Source: Beaufortia kweichowensis | Lineage: Eukaryota; Chordata; Actinopteri; Cypriniformes; Gastromyzontidae | Length of the DNA stretch: 64,000 bases | Reading direction: 5' to 3' | Assembly (NCBI GenBank): GCA_019155185.1 | Contig: CM032802.1 | Span: forward strand, 11,570,501 to 11,634,500 | In this document: positions 50,371 to 63,229 of the stretch, in pieces | Position numbering within the stretch: position 1 is the stretch's first letter | Layout: every line of letters begins with the position of its first letter | Made by a program: the position numbers and the translations under genes | The notes under the pieces: generated by a model | The model's database searches: none | Told to the model about the DNA's origin: nothing | The model's input: the letters and a program-made list of their open reading frames with translations, nothing else

Positions 50371-50551
50371 TAAAGATATAGTTTATAAAGAATAAAAAGG
50401 AGGTATTATATGGGATGTTTATGCATCACCATTCACTTTCATTTGATCTTTTTTTGCGTACCACAGGAGAAAGTCACTTATACAGGTCTTAAACAACATG
50501 AGAGTGAGTAAATGATAACAATATTATTATTGTGATGAATTGTCCCTTAAA
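50371..50551 (-). repeat. Interspersed inverted-repeat element, degraded copy
   Basis: The left end TAAAGATATAGTTTA and right end GAATTGTCCCTTAAA are imperfect inverted repeats. The interior contains CACCATTCACTTTCATT and ACATGAGAGTGAGTAAATGA, blocks shared with the repeat at 57828-58040 and, inverted, with 5187-5372. Confidence 0.6.
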
Positions 50552-50679
50552 TGTAAGATCATAATATAACATCCTTATGTGTTTCTATTTCTTGCATTGA
50601 AACACTGTCCATCATATTTACAGTGCACATTTAAATATAACCTGCCTTGTCCTTTCTCTGTGTATTTTGCTCTGTGTTT

Positions 50680-50955
50680 TCTTTCTCTGTCTCTTTCACA
50701 AGCACAGGGAGATGCACGTGCCTCCTCGCTGTTTAGCAGTTCTTGAGGAATCCTTTGGCTTAGCAGACTCTGCAGGAGGAAATTCCACAGGCTCAAATGT
50801 TCTTAGTAAAGGTCCCAGTGTGGATCAAGGACCTGGAATCCCTGCAACCCACCAGCTCCTCTGCGGAGACAGCGAGAGGCCGAAGAGCAATGAACTTGTT
50901 AATATTACCGACAGTTCTCCCCAATCAGCTGGCGGACTATGGATAGAATGGTATT
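50680..50955 (+). other. Unassigned GC-richer open stretch
   Basis: A stretch of about 90 open codons (including HVPPRCLAVLEESFGLADSA) with more balanced base composition than its surroundings ends AGAATG before GTATTTAAAG. No domain is recognised, and no matching exon is seen on either side. It could be a diverged exon, an untranslated exon or a conserved non-coding element; chance is also possible. Confidence 0.2.
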
Positions 50956-53406
50956 TAAAGTATTGTTATGGTCATAGAAGTATCAGTTACACAAAGCATA
51001 TGTGCATGATCTTAAAAAAATAGGAGAACACAACATGCATCGTTTATTGTTTTTATTTGTAAATGCATTTGAAAATTAGTTTTTGCTTTACAACTTACAA
51101 ATTCAAATCAATATTGTTTAACTCGTTTCACATATGACAGTCATATAGAGGTCCCTGACCAAATGTGTCAAAATTATGAGGTTCACAGCCGCCACAAACA
51201 TTACAGGTCAGAGGTCACTGCCTTTATCTTTATCTTTTAGAAGAATTTATCTGTTTTAAAGAACAGAATGTTCTCGGATGTTATTGATGTTAAAAGAACA
51301 AAACAACATTCTCCTCCTTTGGAAATGTTTTGTGGGGCTTTTAGATTTCTTTAGCACTACTCCAGGAAACTGTGGTCGCTGTTTCACTGTGGTCAGATGT
51401 TTGCACTTGGCTAATATAGTATATCATAAGTGTGTATCAAACATCTTTTGGTTTCACCAGACATTTGCTGAGTTGCCATTGGAATATTTAAGTGTTTGCT
51501 GAAATTTAATGATAAATTACACTTTTAGATTAAACTATGACAAGTTTTTGAAATATTAAAATTTTTGTTCATTGTTGTTATTTGTTTTTGTGCACACTTC
51601 TAGCACAATATCAGTGGCACAGCATCATGAAAATTAATATGAGCTGCATAATAATATACTAAAACAGTGATGTGCAATATAGAACATGCAAGAAACCAAG
51701 TAAATGATTATGAACCATATTTAACAAATAGAAACTATAAAGATAAAGAAAGTTAGTAAAAATATCCGCTGTTAAATGACATATAGATTTTGGGAAGTAT
51801 TTTGGAAATATTATAACCATCAACCAATCTGTAATCTGTAAACAATGTGGTTTATTTATCCTGCATGAAGTGCTTTACTAAAATCTATGATGGAAAACTG
51901 TGGTTCAAAATCCGAATGTGTTTATGTGATATGAGATTCTTCTGTTACTCGACCACATGGTTGCGTAACTGTACACTTACATAATTTCCTTTTCAGAATT
52001 TGGGAAACGAAGGTAAATCAGAATTTGAAACAGAACAAACTGTATATGATATGATATGTGAGGATTTAGTTAATCATTTTTACCTTCTCTTTTTATTGTT
52101 GTGTCCACAAGTGCATTTAATTTAATTTTTAGATTTTTGTTTATGATAGTTTACATGACAAGTAGTAACAGCAGTGTGCTGCAGTGTAACATATTGTGAA
52201 CATGTTGTAAAACATCTTTTTGTATAGAAAATGATCACATACTGTTAATATTAATAAATATTAATAAATAAAAAAATATAAATAATACAAATTTATAATA
52301 CGTTTACATATTTAAACATTTCATTTGTCACTCCTTTTGAACCAAAGTAACCATGGTTTTATTATATTAAAAGTGTAGCAAGAATAAATTGTGGCAGATT
52401 AATTACTATTTGTATTACCATAGTATATAATAATACAATATATCATAGTTTTATTACAGATACCATGGTTATTGTAGTGGCACTATGGTTTTTCTACAAA
52501 TATCATTGTTAAACGGTGATTACTGTAGTAATCCAGTCCATAAGTCCATAAATGATATATTAAATGGTGTTTAGTGTCTACATCGAAAATATACACCAAA
52601 CATTTATATTTACTTTAACTTTTAACCTTTGATCTTAAGTTAATGTCAATGTTTTTTGTGATCTTCATAAAATGTCTGTCGATTTTGATCGTTTCAAAAC
52701 GTTACCTTACTAGCGTAATGTTTTGCCTTTTAAAAAGTGCACTGTCCATTTAACGGTATGCAGCGGCAGCTGTGCTGTTAACTTTGTCCTGGCAGACAAA
52801 GAGACTTTAAAGCTACTTTAAAGGGACCACCGTTCAATTGTCCTCTCCCTATACACACACACCAACTCGCCATATGTCTACCCCGTAAGCCACGCCCCTT
52901 GTCCCTAAGAGACCGCCCACCAACCTGGAGGATCGAATATCACGTCCGTCTTTCGCTGCATCATCACCCCACTCCTTATTTCATCCTAAAATCGCTGTTT
53001 GTGTGTTAGTCTAAAATCAGAAACCTCTTGTTACAGCTTGTTTTGGATTTGACACTTGCAGGTGGTTATTATGATACACCACTCGTACTCCGTCTCATTT
53101 GGCGTAGCCTAGACTGGGGGTTGGGAGGGGAGAACCAGGTCTTTTGACCCCAACCATCATCATTCCCTGGATAACGGGCACGGAGCCACCCGACAACCTC
53201 AATTGTTATTTCCTTTTTGCCGACATCTGCTGCATGTTGCTTACGTTCGCATCCAAAGCATCAATCCGTCTTTATTGGGATGTGATGGACCACTTTCATC
53301 CTATTCGTTGAAGAAGAAATCATTTTATTCTGATCGTAATATTTTATATAGGATATTTCACTTCGTCGATTCAGAGAGTAATAACAAACAAGGACTCGGT
53401 GACACG

Positions 53407-56400
53407 ATGGAGAGTGTGGAGAAGGAGTGCGGAGCTCTGGGTGGATTATTTCAGGCGATCGTCAATGATATGAAGGTACCGGTGCTGTTTCATTGATGCA
53501 AAGTAACCAATATGTTGCAAAGAGATGCCTGTGTTTTACTGCCTTTGTTTTCATTAGGGCTCCAGCTGCCTGCACCACTGATGCTGTGATTAATGATATG
53601 TGGCTCTCAGCATGGAGGCTTTGTTGTGAAATGAAAATTGGACCGTCTTGTAGATGTTAGAACATATGTTAAACCATATCCAAATCTATAATTAATTGTC
53701 TATTTTGGTACATTTCAGATAAATAAAAAATGTGTAAAGGAAGGACGATATTTTTTTAAGAATATAGGCCCATTTAGTGGCTTTAAGGTGCCTTAGATTT
53801 TTCATAATTGTTTAAAATATCTTTATACTTTTTATATGAAGCATGGCCACCACCCTCTTCTCCAGACTTTCATATTGCCTTAACTGCTGCTGTTAATACT
53901 GATATGTTTACAGTATCCCTTTTACACTTCAGCTGTACTTGATATGGTCTGTATTGTTTAGTGCTTTAATAATAGTCTGCCTAGCTGTTGGTTGAACAAT
54001 GAGCACAAGAGTTTTACCACTATTTTGGACTTGAGCTAAAACATCACTTAGGTTGACTCGCTGGAATATTGATGATTTAAAAGCGATGTTGATGTAGAGA
54101 CATTAAGCGTGGATCATAAAGAGATACGCATCAGGGTCCCCTTACGTTTTAGTCTCAGCTTTCACTTTCTCAGAACCCTTTTGTGATTATGGCCCAGCCG
54201 AAGCGTACACTTAAAATCTGTAAGAGATGCAATAATAAATTGCATGTAAATGTTTTATTTTTTCTACGGTAGCAGCCCCTTCTGATCATCTCTCAGATAT
54301 GATCTCATATGATCTCAAACAGCTATTTGCAAGTTTTTTGTGTTGCTCTAGAAGAACCCTGTGGTTGCATGTACTGTTCCAAAAATGGTTTCCATGTTCT
54401 CATGCGGTTCCAGTAGTGAATGTTATTGCTGAAGTGGCTGTTTAAGTGAAATTCGGTGGCCAGACGCCAGATTTGAAGTTCATACATTGTGAAAGGCTAC
54501 AGACGTGGCTCAGGGCCAATCCTGGCAGTGCTCAACTTGTTTGACATGCAGTATATCAACACTTGTAAAGAGGGTTCAGCCAGAGAGTGTTGTAATGTCA
54601 GAAATAATGTGAGTCAGAGATGGACGAACTAATCATAAACTAATCCCAAACTAATTCATAATTAGTGGACATAACATTTTATATAAAATATGCTCATAAT
54701 AGTCTTGAAATAGTCAGGTAATATTATGCAATATTAAGTTTTAGTATACTTTTATACTTTTGCTGTTAAAAATAAAAAAATGCATAATAATACTATACTG
54801 TACAATTATCATTATTTGATAAAAGCTGATGAAGTAGTGTAAATGGTTAATAGCTGTCCGATGCTAAAAAACAAGGAGTATTTTCCTTTACAGTATTTTT
54901 ACCTAAAAGTTTTGTCAGATACACTAAGATTGAAGATTGTTTTCAATTATGCCGCTGGAAAAAGGGTGTAAACCTCTGTCATTTTATCTGCACAGTGAAG
55001 CAGAATTTTCTAGCAAAACACAAGAAACCTTGATTTCCAATGTCAACAAACAAAAAACCAGGGTCTCTTTCAAATTCACACTTTTTTCATAAAATAATAA
55101 GAAAGAACTGTTTACTACACACCATTTGACTTATACCACCATTTGCCTAAAGTCTTTTTACCTGAGGATCTTTTTGTTACCTGAACAGTTTTTGACAAAT
55201 ATGCACAAATACATGAAGATTAAGATTGATTTTCTTTTGGACTCTGATATCGACTCTGATCATTTGGAAATGCACACAGGTAATGTATGCTTTGAGACTG
55301 ATTGTCAAACTTAAAACAAAACATGCAAGTGCAGGACACAGATGGTAGTATTTGCTGTATTCAGCAGGTTAGCCTAAAGGTATCTTGCGAAAACAAAAAA
55401 GTTACAAATCAAAAGATCATTCAAAACATGGACATGAGAGAGTGATATGTAAAGCTTTTTAGGTGTCTTAAGGAGAGCTGTCAGCACCATTTAAACAACA
55501 AACCTTTTGTATAGTCCCTAGAAATAGTAGGTTATTAAAGACAGGCTTTGTTTTGAATTGATCCATATGTTAAACTCTAGATCTATAACAATCAAGTTTT
55601 TTTTTACTTTTGTTGTATAAAACTTTTGTCATATTTAAAATGATTTAATCTCAGTCATTTTTATTAATATTTAACTGTTATTAACACAATATAAAAAACA
55701 GATGAATTAGTAGATCAGTGTGAATTTACAAGTTGGTCCATGCTGGTTTGGTGCTGATCACCCAATAGTCTTGTGAAGTTAATTGCCCAAAGAAGTTGGT
55801 TAAGCTAGTTAAAAAGCCTGTTAGGGGCCCAGCATCCCATGCAGCATTCAAAATACAACATATGCTAGTGACCAGCTGATCATTCCCAAATGTTATAAAG
55901 ACATGGTGATAGATAGGGTCTCTATAAGTGGGCAATATTGTGCTGAGGCTCTGTAATGAATGTTCTCTCTCAACAGATGGAACAGTGTCACAACTGTTTG
56001 TGCTTAAAGAAACATCTGGTCCTCATCTGATGTGTTGTGCTTGATCTCTGTGGTACATGGAGATCTGAATGTGTCTGTGTCGCTTGCGTGTATGCAATAG
56101 GTTAAAGCTTATGTCAGTACTAACCCTCATCCCTGTCTCTCTTTTTTTCCCTTTTTGTAGAACTCATACCCGGTGTGGGAAGACTACATTGCAAAGGCCA
56201 CAAAACTACACTCCCAACTAAGGTGGTGACATTTTATATCACAATATAACAAATGCAACACCCATCAGCTTTGGATCTTTTTCATTGTTGCTGGCTGTTC
56301 TTAATCAGAATTGGTGCTGATGATCACAATGTTTTTTGCCGTTTGCTCCCTTAACAGAACCACAGTGTTGGCAGCGGCAGCCTTCCTGGACGCCTTTCAG

Positions 56401-56431
56401 AAAATTGCAGATATGGCAACCAACACAAGAG
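53407..56431 (+). CDS. mtss2: MTSS2 (MTSS1-like) I-BAR protein, 3' partial
   Basis: Three coding exons: 53407-53475, 56161-56222 and 56358-56431, ending in phase 1 at donor GTAAAT. They encode the first 68 residues: MESVEKECGALGGLFQAIVNDMK, then SYPVWEDYIAKATKLHSQLR, then TTVLAAAAFLDAFQKIADMA and NTRG. This is the start of the IMD/I-BAR domain of the MTSS family, which binds acidic phosphoinositides and bends membrane outward. AEKECGALGGLFQAIVNDMK in mammalian MTSS2 is closer than the ECSALGGLFQTIISDMK of MTSS1, so MTSS2/MTSS1L is preferred. The remaining I-BAR exons and the Ser/Pro-rich and WH2 parts must lie beyond 64000; I did not find the next exon in the last 7.5 kb. Confidence 0.88.
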
Positions 56432-57827
56432 GTAAATGCTTGGAATGAGCTATAGAATGCCAGCAAAATCTGAGGTCACCAAGCTTGTTGACATGGTTTT
56501 TATGGGTTAACTGTGCCACATTCATCTTCGAGTCTTTCAAAAGAAAGTGAAAAGTTGTTCATTATGCAGCAAGTTCACTTTGGGTTCAGTGTGTTGTCTA
56601 TCGCTCAATGTCTAGCATTTTCATTTCTATTTTGGACTGAAATGATTCAAGAGTCATATTTCTACATAGTTCAGATGTGCTTATTGCTTACTGCAATTGG
56701 ATCTCTGAAACCGAATCTTTCCTGTGCCATTAAAATCCTTTCATTACTGCCTGCAGGGACTAGACAAGGCCAAACAGATCTAGTGTTTTTATTCTATTCT
56801 AGTGTAATTATTGCACACTTACAGTAGTGCTGTTTACAGATTGTGTGATATAATTCATACATGTTTGTGGTCGGAAATAATGGTTTTGTGCTGGTAAGAC
56901 ATCCCCATTCAGTGTTGAGATCATGTGGTAGATGAAAGACAAATAATTATACCCATAAATTGTTTTTAGGGGAGCAATCCTGATTCACCTTGTTTTGACT
57001 TTCGTAACATACACTATCATACTCTTTACACATCTAACTTCAAGTTTAGCATAATATAGCTCAGCTATAGTAGCTATTTAAATTGAGACAATTGTTAAAG
57101 AGTGAGAAAATCCAAACACATTATTAGAGACACTATTCATCACATTTAATTTTGTTTCAGTGTATTAAAGACTCAGTGTCTTAAACTGAAATTCACCTAT
57201 CCACCTTTACCCTACTGCCCAGTTCAGAATCATTAGCAGATGTCAGTGAACCAGATTGATTCCTTTTGTCCTGGGGGAGAGCTTTGTTCTGCACCCGACT
57301 CCAAACTCACAGCGCTGCCATAAATTAGTTTGGTGAACTGTCAATACTTTTAGTGGATGCCTGTCATTGGAGCATTTTCACCTCTGACCTCGTCTGTCTA
57401 AGAGCAGCCCGTTGTTTATGACTTTTCGTGATGCAAAATTTACAAGTAGTTACACTATACACTGTAGTTTATCAGAGGACCTTGAGAAATGACCTTTGGC
57501 CTGTTTTTAGAGAAAGATTTTATTGCCAGCTCCTGACTTGTTTTATTTTGTGTGTGCACGATGGCCTTGTTTTTTGTTATCTGTAGCGCCACATTAAAGT
57601 GATATTTTCTCTCCACCAATGAGCTTGCGGTATATAATCCCTGGTATTAAGTGTCAGCAACAGTAGGCATGCGTTCTTTTTGAATTAGGGACGGGCCGGG
57701 GGCACTGGCACAGCTGGAGATCTCGCTAAAACACCGACATCAGACGGATTCTCATCTCCCTGGCTTCCAGTGACACACATTCTTCCCCCATTACCCCAGT
57801 TAGCTGCACCACAATCACATACACAAC

Positions 57828-58040
57828 TTTAAAAGGGATAGATCACCCCAAAATCACCCTCATGCCATTCCAAACCTGTGGGATTTTGTTCTTCTGCAAA
57901 GCACAAAAAAGATATTTTGAAGAATGTTGGTAACTAAACAACATTGACAACATCTTCTTTTGTGTTCTGCAGATTTTAAAGACACAAGGGTGAATAAATG
58001 ATGACAGAACTTGTACTATTGTGTGAACGATACCTTTAAA
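57828..58040 (+). mobile_element. Interspersed repeat with TTTAAAAGGGATAG termini
   Basis: The left end TTTAAAAGGGATAGATCACC and right end GTGTGAACGATACCTTTAAA are imperfect inverted repeats around about 213 bases. Internal blocks include CACCCTCATGCCATTCCAAA, GATATTTTGAAGAATGTTGG and GAATAAATGATGACAGAA. I recognise this as a very abundant repeat of cyprinid genomes, non-autonomous and non-coding. Confidence 0.75.
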
Positions 58041-60463
58041 TGACTTTCAAAGTTATATCCATGAACATCTGAATTTGATCTCAGTTGTTAATCTCAGTCT
58101 AGACCAATGCTGAGATTTCAGCTGCCCTTCAGAGTTCAGAAACACCAGACTTTTCTATATTTGCATTTAGAAAGTATTTGTCCAAAAAAGGTTAGTTTGA
58201 GTTTAACAGGCTTGTAAATGTCAATCCAGGGAACACTAATATGGAAGGAGAGATTATATGTCACTCCTTTTCTCTTCTCATACCTTTCCGATGTACAGTA
58301 TTTTGACTCGGTGCCATTGATAGAAAAGGAGTCAAGCTGTCTGGCTTGTGATCTTTATAGTTATAGCGTCACGGTCAGCATTTTTATAGAACAGATGTGG
58401 GATTTAAAAGCCTTCTATTGGAGCACGTGTTAGACAGGCATTGGAGTGTTTGATGTGTGTTTGACTAGCGCTTGGAAGTCTGGTCTCCAAGAATAGCCGC
58501 ATTTGTTTATATTCACTTCTAGTGATGAATGTTAGAAGAGGGATGTTAACTGGAACACAAATGAGCTAGAATGACACATGCTTTGTTTGTCTAAGTCTTT
58601 TCAGTCCTGGTGTTTATATGATGTCAGCATTTATACTCTGCAATTTGCCAGCCCACAGTGATTTAGTTTGGTGCGTAAGTGTATAGTTGGTCTTATGGGT
58701 AATTTCTTTTGTTATGAGAGATAACACACCACCAGGAGACGATCACAAAACTCTCTATCATGGGATCAGAGTGACAGCCCAGCCGTGTTTTAATGACGGC
58801 TCTTGGGTCTGTGTTTGTTTTCCGTTTACGCCTGTGACAGTCTTTACTCTCAGTGTGTGTATGTGCACGTGTATGTCTATACATGGTAAGAGCTCAGAGG
58901 CGATTTCACGGGCTTGCGTTGGCGAGGCAGAGATGTGTAATCCTCTTTACCTTGTTCTGACACACAGACTGAGTTTGTACATGTTAGTGCGAGTGTGTGT
59001 CAGTGGGACGCAGTGGGCTGTTAATCTTTCCTTCAGCTCTGGACGGGCAGATGGCATGTATCCGTGCCAGCCATCTGGAGTGTGGGGCATGGGCAAGAAT
59101 TTGCCTTACTTGGCACTGTCAGATTCACACTTGCTACAATTTACCGGTTTCTATTAAGTCATATCTTTTTATTAGGTCTGTAGGGCACCAGACTGACTCC
59201 CTCCACTTAACACATGTACTGTATATATGACTATTATCCTTGCTAAAGTAAGGATTTTATTAATGAAGTGTGTTTCGTTGGTAAACTTGTATAATCTGTG
59301 TATATAAATGGTCTATATGAAAAGTGGAGATAAAGTTGGATTCCGATCATCACATGAACATAATGTATGTTTTTTTAAAATGAACTTTAATACAAGTATT
59401 TGTTTTTGTTTCATGGTACTACCAATGTCTTTGGGACCTCATTTTTGTGTACATTATTCTCTGATGACAACCGCTCAAAATTAGAAACACAGGGTCATTC
59501 GGGTACTACGAGTCAACTTGACCTTAAAAATAATTTACTTATAAATAAATTATTAAAAAAAATAATGTATGAGATTATATAAAAAATGATTAAAACAAAC
59601 TGGATAAATAGGATAATGTACAGCCAGTTAGTTAATAATTAAAATAACCCCCTGATGGGTCTGTTCGGGTTTATTCTATGATAACAACTGACTGGATGTA
59701 TATCTTTATCATGATTTATACAAAAAGTATCTTTTGGGGTGCAATCTCTGTTTCATGGTCCTTCAACATACTTTTTGTATGTGTTGTTGAAAGTGTAATG
59801 GAGATGAAATGTTGAAAGAAAGAACAGATGAAAGCTGACTAATGTCCCACATCATTTGGCATCAGAAAAACAAACACTCTGTTTTATATCCTTGAATGAC
59901 TCTTATGACAGCCTTTACCACAACTGTTGTCCCCAATGGAGAGGAAACATGGAGTGGATTTAAAAACTTCCAGAATCAACACGTTCAGTTTGGAATGATG
60001 TCCAGCTGTTACATTTATGTAAACAAAGAGACGCATTAAAACAATAAAAAACGGAACGCTATGTTCAGCAACATCCTGTTAAAAATTTAAAAGTGAAAAA
60101 ATAGAATAAAACCAGATGAAGAATAAACAGATGTGTTAGAAAGTCATGACTTAATAAAACTGAGAAATAGCAAAGAGTGTAAATGTAATTAATGTGTGTT
60201 TACTGTACTTCTACAGTGCCAAAGCTTACAAATTGTAAGCTTGTTTATCACAACATAATGGCAAAAAAACGTGTCTTAAAGATACACACTGTTGAATTGT
60301 ATTGTAATAAAATACATTTTAATTTGAATAAGAAGATTATCATAAGCCACAACGTGTCACCAAATAAATATTCTGCAGATATTTGTAGTTATTTATGTAA
60401 CTGTTTGGGCATTTTGATGTCTATATCTCTTCCACTGACTTAACTTCTGTCATCTCTTATAGA

Positions 60464-60535
60464 AAGACAGATGGACAGAGAGAAAGGGCGACAGAGAGAC
60501 ACACACAGAGAGACACACACACAGAGAGAAAGGGC
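60464..60535. repeat. GACAGAGAGA-rich purine simple repeat
   Basis: Repeated AGACAGA, GAGAGACACACAC and CAGAGAGAAAGGG units. Confidence 0.8.
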
Positions 60536-61094
60536 CCGTATTACTGTATGTGTGTTTAGGCGGTCCACAGTAAAATGTGTGAGTGTGCGATGTTGAAACT
60601 CTAATGTGAAACACATCTGGAGACTTTGGGGTATTTTTAGCTGCAGCGCTCTATCCTCCAGACAGGAAGTCTTAGTGGCTGTAAACACACACGCACAAAT
60701 GCATACACACATGAGTACCCTTCATGTCCCCTCCCTGTGCCAGGAGAGAGTCCGGAACAGTCTGGAGTAATTGAGAACAGATACAGTGAAGGCAGGGGGC
60801 TAAGCTCAGCTTTGTTGTTGTTGGTCTTCCTGTCTCTCTGTTTGTACCCGTGTTAGACTGAACGTGCGAGAACGCTTGAAGGGGGCACATCCACCCCTTG
60901 CTGACTTTGACATTTAGTCTTTCTGTTTATGAGCCTGTTGGTTTAATAGATTGTTACGTAACCCTCAGAAACATTCACAGACATCTTCAGGCAGCAAAAA
61001 ATGTGAGAAGAGGGAAAATCTTTTTTACTTGTGTATATTAATGCTTGACATTAATGTTGGACCTTGAACAAGAAATATAAAATAAAAAAGAAAG

Positions 61095-61185
61095 AAAGAC
61101 ATGGTTTTGGAACAAAATCATAGTGATTACATCACTAAATGATGACAAGCTTTCAATTTATGTGTGAACTTTTCCTTTAATTGAC
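61095..61185 (+). repeat. Terminal fragment of the interspersed repeat
   Basis: TGGAACAAAATCATAGTG, AATGATGACAAGCTTTCAAT and GTGAACTTTTCCTTTAA resemble the right part of the 57828-58040 element. Confidence 0.4.
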
Positions 61186-61367
61186 AGTAATCTCAGAGGC
61201 TTAAAAACAGTTTGCATAAAGCAAACTCTTCGTGGTAAGCTGTGAGGTGACTGAAGAGAGGCAAAGCCATGAATAATTCTGTGCGACTCTTGTCACGATG
61301 TCTGTTGAAGTGCCAGCCATTTACAGACTCTGTTATAAGTCTCAGCCAACCACTTTTGCACCTGCAC

Positions 61368-61471
<104 letters not shown>

Positions 61472-62372
61472 CGTGGACATCTCTTCTTACCTCTGATATA
61501 TTATGAAGGCCATTATTCAACTTTTTATCATATGTTATGGCTGTAATAATGATAAGCTATTGCCTTCTTGTTTTTACGTAAAAATATAATTCTGGGTTGA
61601 TTATGAAGTGTTTTTCTCCTTTCCCACAATTTAATCACAGATCAGTTAAATAATAGTTAAATTTTGGTTTTAAGCATATTCATAGATTAGTCAGATTTTG
61701 GTGGAAATTTCAGAATATCTATTGATATTAAATCTATTAAATCTTCCGCTTGTAACAAACCAAAATTATTTTAAATTATTTTAGACTTTTTTTGTACAAA
61801 AATTCCATGTGATCCATGTAATCAATCCATTCAAACAGACCTTTTTTGCACATTTTGTGAAAAGGTTTATCATCTTTACATGCTTTTGAAATTTCACAAA
61901 TGTTGTTGATAAAGCTTAACCTGTACTGAACCAAAAACACTCAACATTGTTCTGTATCTTAAATCTTCTGTAATGTAATTAAGCCAACAATCACATGACT
62001 AATTCCTCAAGGATTCAATGCCTCCACTGCCACAGATCTACAGATAGTTTCCCAGCCGCGGGCAGGTGTTGGAGGCTGTCTGAAAGGAGCGTCTGAAGCT
62101 CTGGGTCATGTGAAGGGAAGGCTGTGGGAGTAGCGTGTGTCCGGTCAGGGTGGGAGGCCAGGGGACTCCTGGATACAGGAAATCTCTGAGAGCTTTCAGG
62201 ATGGAGCTGTCAGCTGATCTCTCAAGGGAAGGGAAGAGGATGCTGGCAGGTGTGTGTGCATGTATGTAGCGTATCATCTTGACTTCAGCTGTGACGTTGG
62301 GAAGGTCTGTTTTTGAGATAAAAAGCTCTCATTTTCTGAGCTAAAGTGCAGCTGTGAATTTAGCGGTGAGCT

Positions 62373-62393
62373 ATGTGTGTGTGTGTGTGTGTG
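62373..62393. repeat. (TG)n microsatellite
   Basis: A short perfect TG run of about ten units. Confidence 0.9.
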
Positions 62394-62859
62394 CAGATTT
62401 CTGTGTGTGTAACTCAGGAACAGGTCTGTTACGTCTCAACACAAGCAGCGGTGAACTTGATTTGGTTTGCTGAAGAACACTGAGAAAAGGATGTGAGCTG
62501 CAAGCTGCTTTTGGACAAGTACACAGTGTGCTGACAGTGGTCTTTGCTCAGCAGACAGACAATATAGATGAACTTGTCGGTCTGGGCCAAATGGGAGATA
62601 CAGAGAAAATAATTTCCTGAGTACATTCAGCTGATTGATCTTTAACCTTTCTTTCCTTTTAACGTCACCTGGTTTGGTTGCTTTTTAAGCTGCACCCCAC
62701 CCAGTGTGCCAAACTGTAAAATGTGCATTTGTGAAACGTGTTAAATATTCAAATATTTAAAAATATGTTTTAATAAGCTCCAGTTTAAATACATAAACAT
62801 TAAATGTCATAGACAATAATGCATTTGGCTTTTATCCATATCTTACACTGGATTCAAAG

Positions 62860-62960
62860 TCATATACTGTAAATTCGATCAATTCCTGTGTTCCCTGGGA
62901 ATTGAACCCATGACCTTGGCCTTTTAAGCACTACCAGTGTTCTTCATGGTCTACCAGTTT
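62860..62960 (-). repeat. tRNA-derived SINE remnant
   Basis: On the minus strand the sequence reads CCAAGGTCATGGGTTCAATT followed by CCCAGGGAACACAGG, which contains a near-perfect polymerase III box B (GGTTCAATTCC). No acceptor stem or anticodon arm closes, so this is a SINE head rather than a tRNA gene. Confidence 0.65.
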
Positions 62961-63023
62961 TCAGTTACATCTACAGGAACACTAGTCTAAAATCTATATT
63001 TTTAATCATATTTTTTTCATATA

Positions 63024-63229
63024 TGTGACCCTGTCTGTAAAATAAACCCAGCTAAAGTGATTTACTAAATCATCCTACACAATGTCTTTGAACATTCTAT
63101 GAAAATATAACATTGATATCTTTAATGTTGACTGAGTAATAACAAGTCAAAGATAGTAAAATTCATAAGTGAAATCAAACTTTGATGCTTGTTATTTGAT
63201 TTTAAGACTTTAGCCTGGTCAGGGTCACA
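63024..63229 (+). mobile_element. MITE with TGTGACCCTG termini and TA target duplication
   Basis: The left end TGTGACCCTGTCTG...CCAGCTAAAGT and right end ACTTTAGCCTGGTCAGGGTCACA are inverted repeats of about 10 outer bases plus an inner CCAG(G)CTAAAGT block. TA flanks both ends (63022-63023, 63230-63231), as expected for Tc1/mariner-type insertion. It is 206 bases and non-coding. Related copies are at 6440-6670 and 23110-23480. Confidence 0.8.

Larger units (their letters stand above)
48905..53406 (+). other. mapk12 3' UTR and mapk12-mtss2 intergenic region
   Basis: Mostly AT-rich. It contains an interspersed repeat (50371-50551), an unexplained GC-richer patch with an open frame (about 50680-50955) and a 5' UTR-like stretch with CpG dinucleotides (about 52740-53406) before the mtss2 start. 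MAPK11 and PLXNB2, the human neighbours on this side, are not seen. Confidence 0.5.

Noticed and set aside
58687..59157. 156-codon open frame in the mtss2 intron
   Set aside because: No domain, Cys/Ser-rich, TG-repeat-driven composition, and no splice-consistent partner exons.
62860..62960. A tRNA gene on the minus strand
   Set aside because: Box B is present but no cloverleaf or acceptor stem forms; a SINE remnant fits better. The same holds for 2635-2780.
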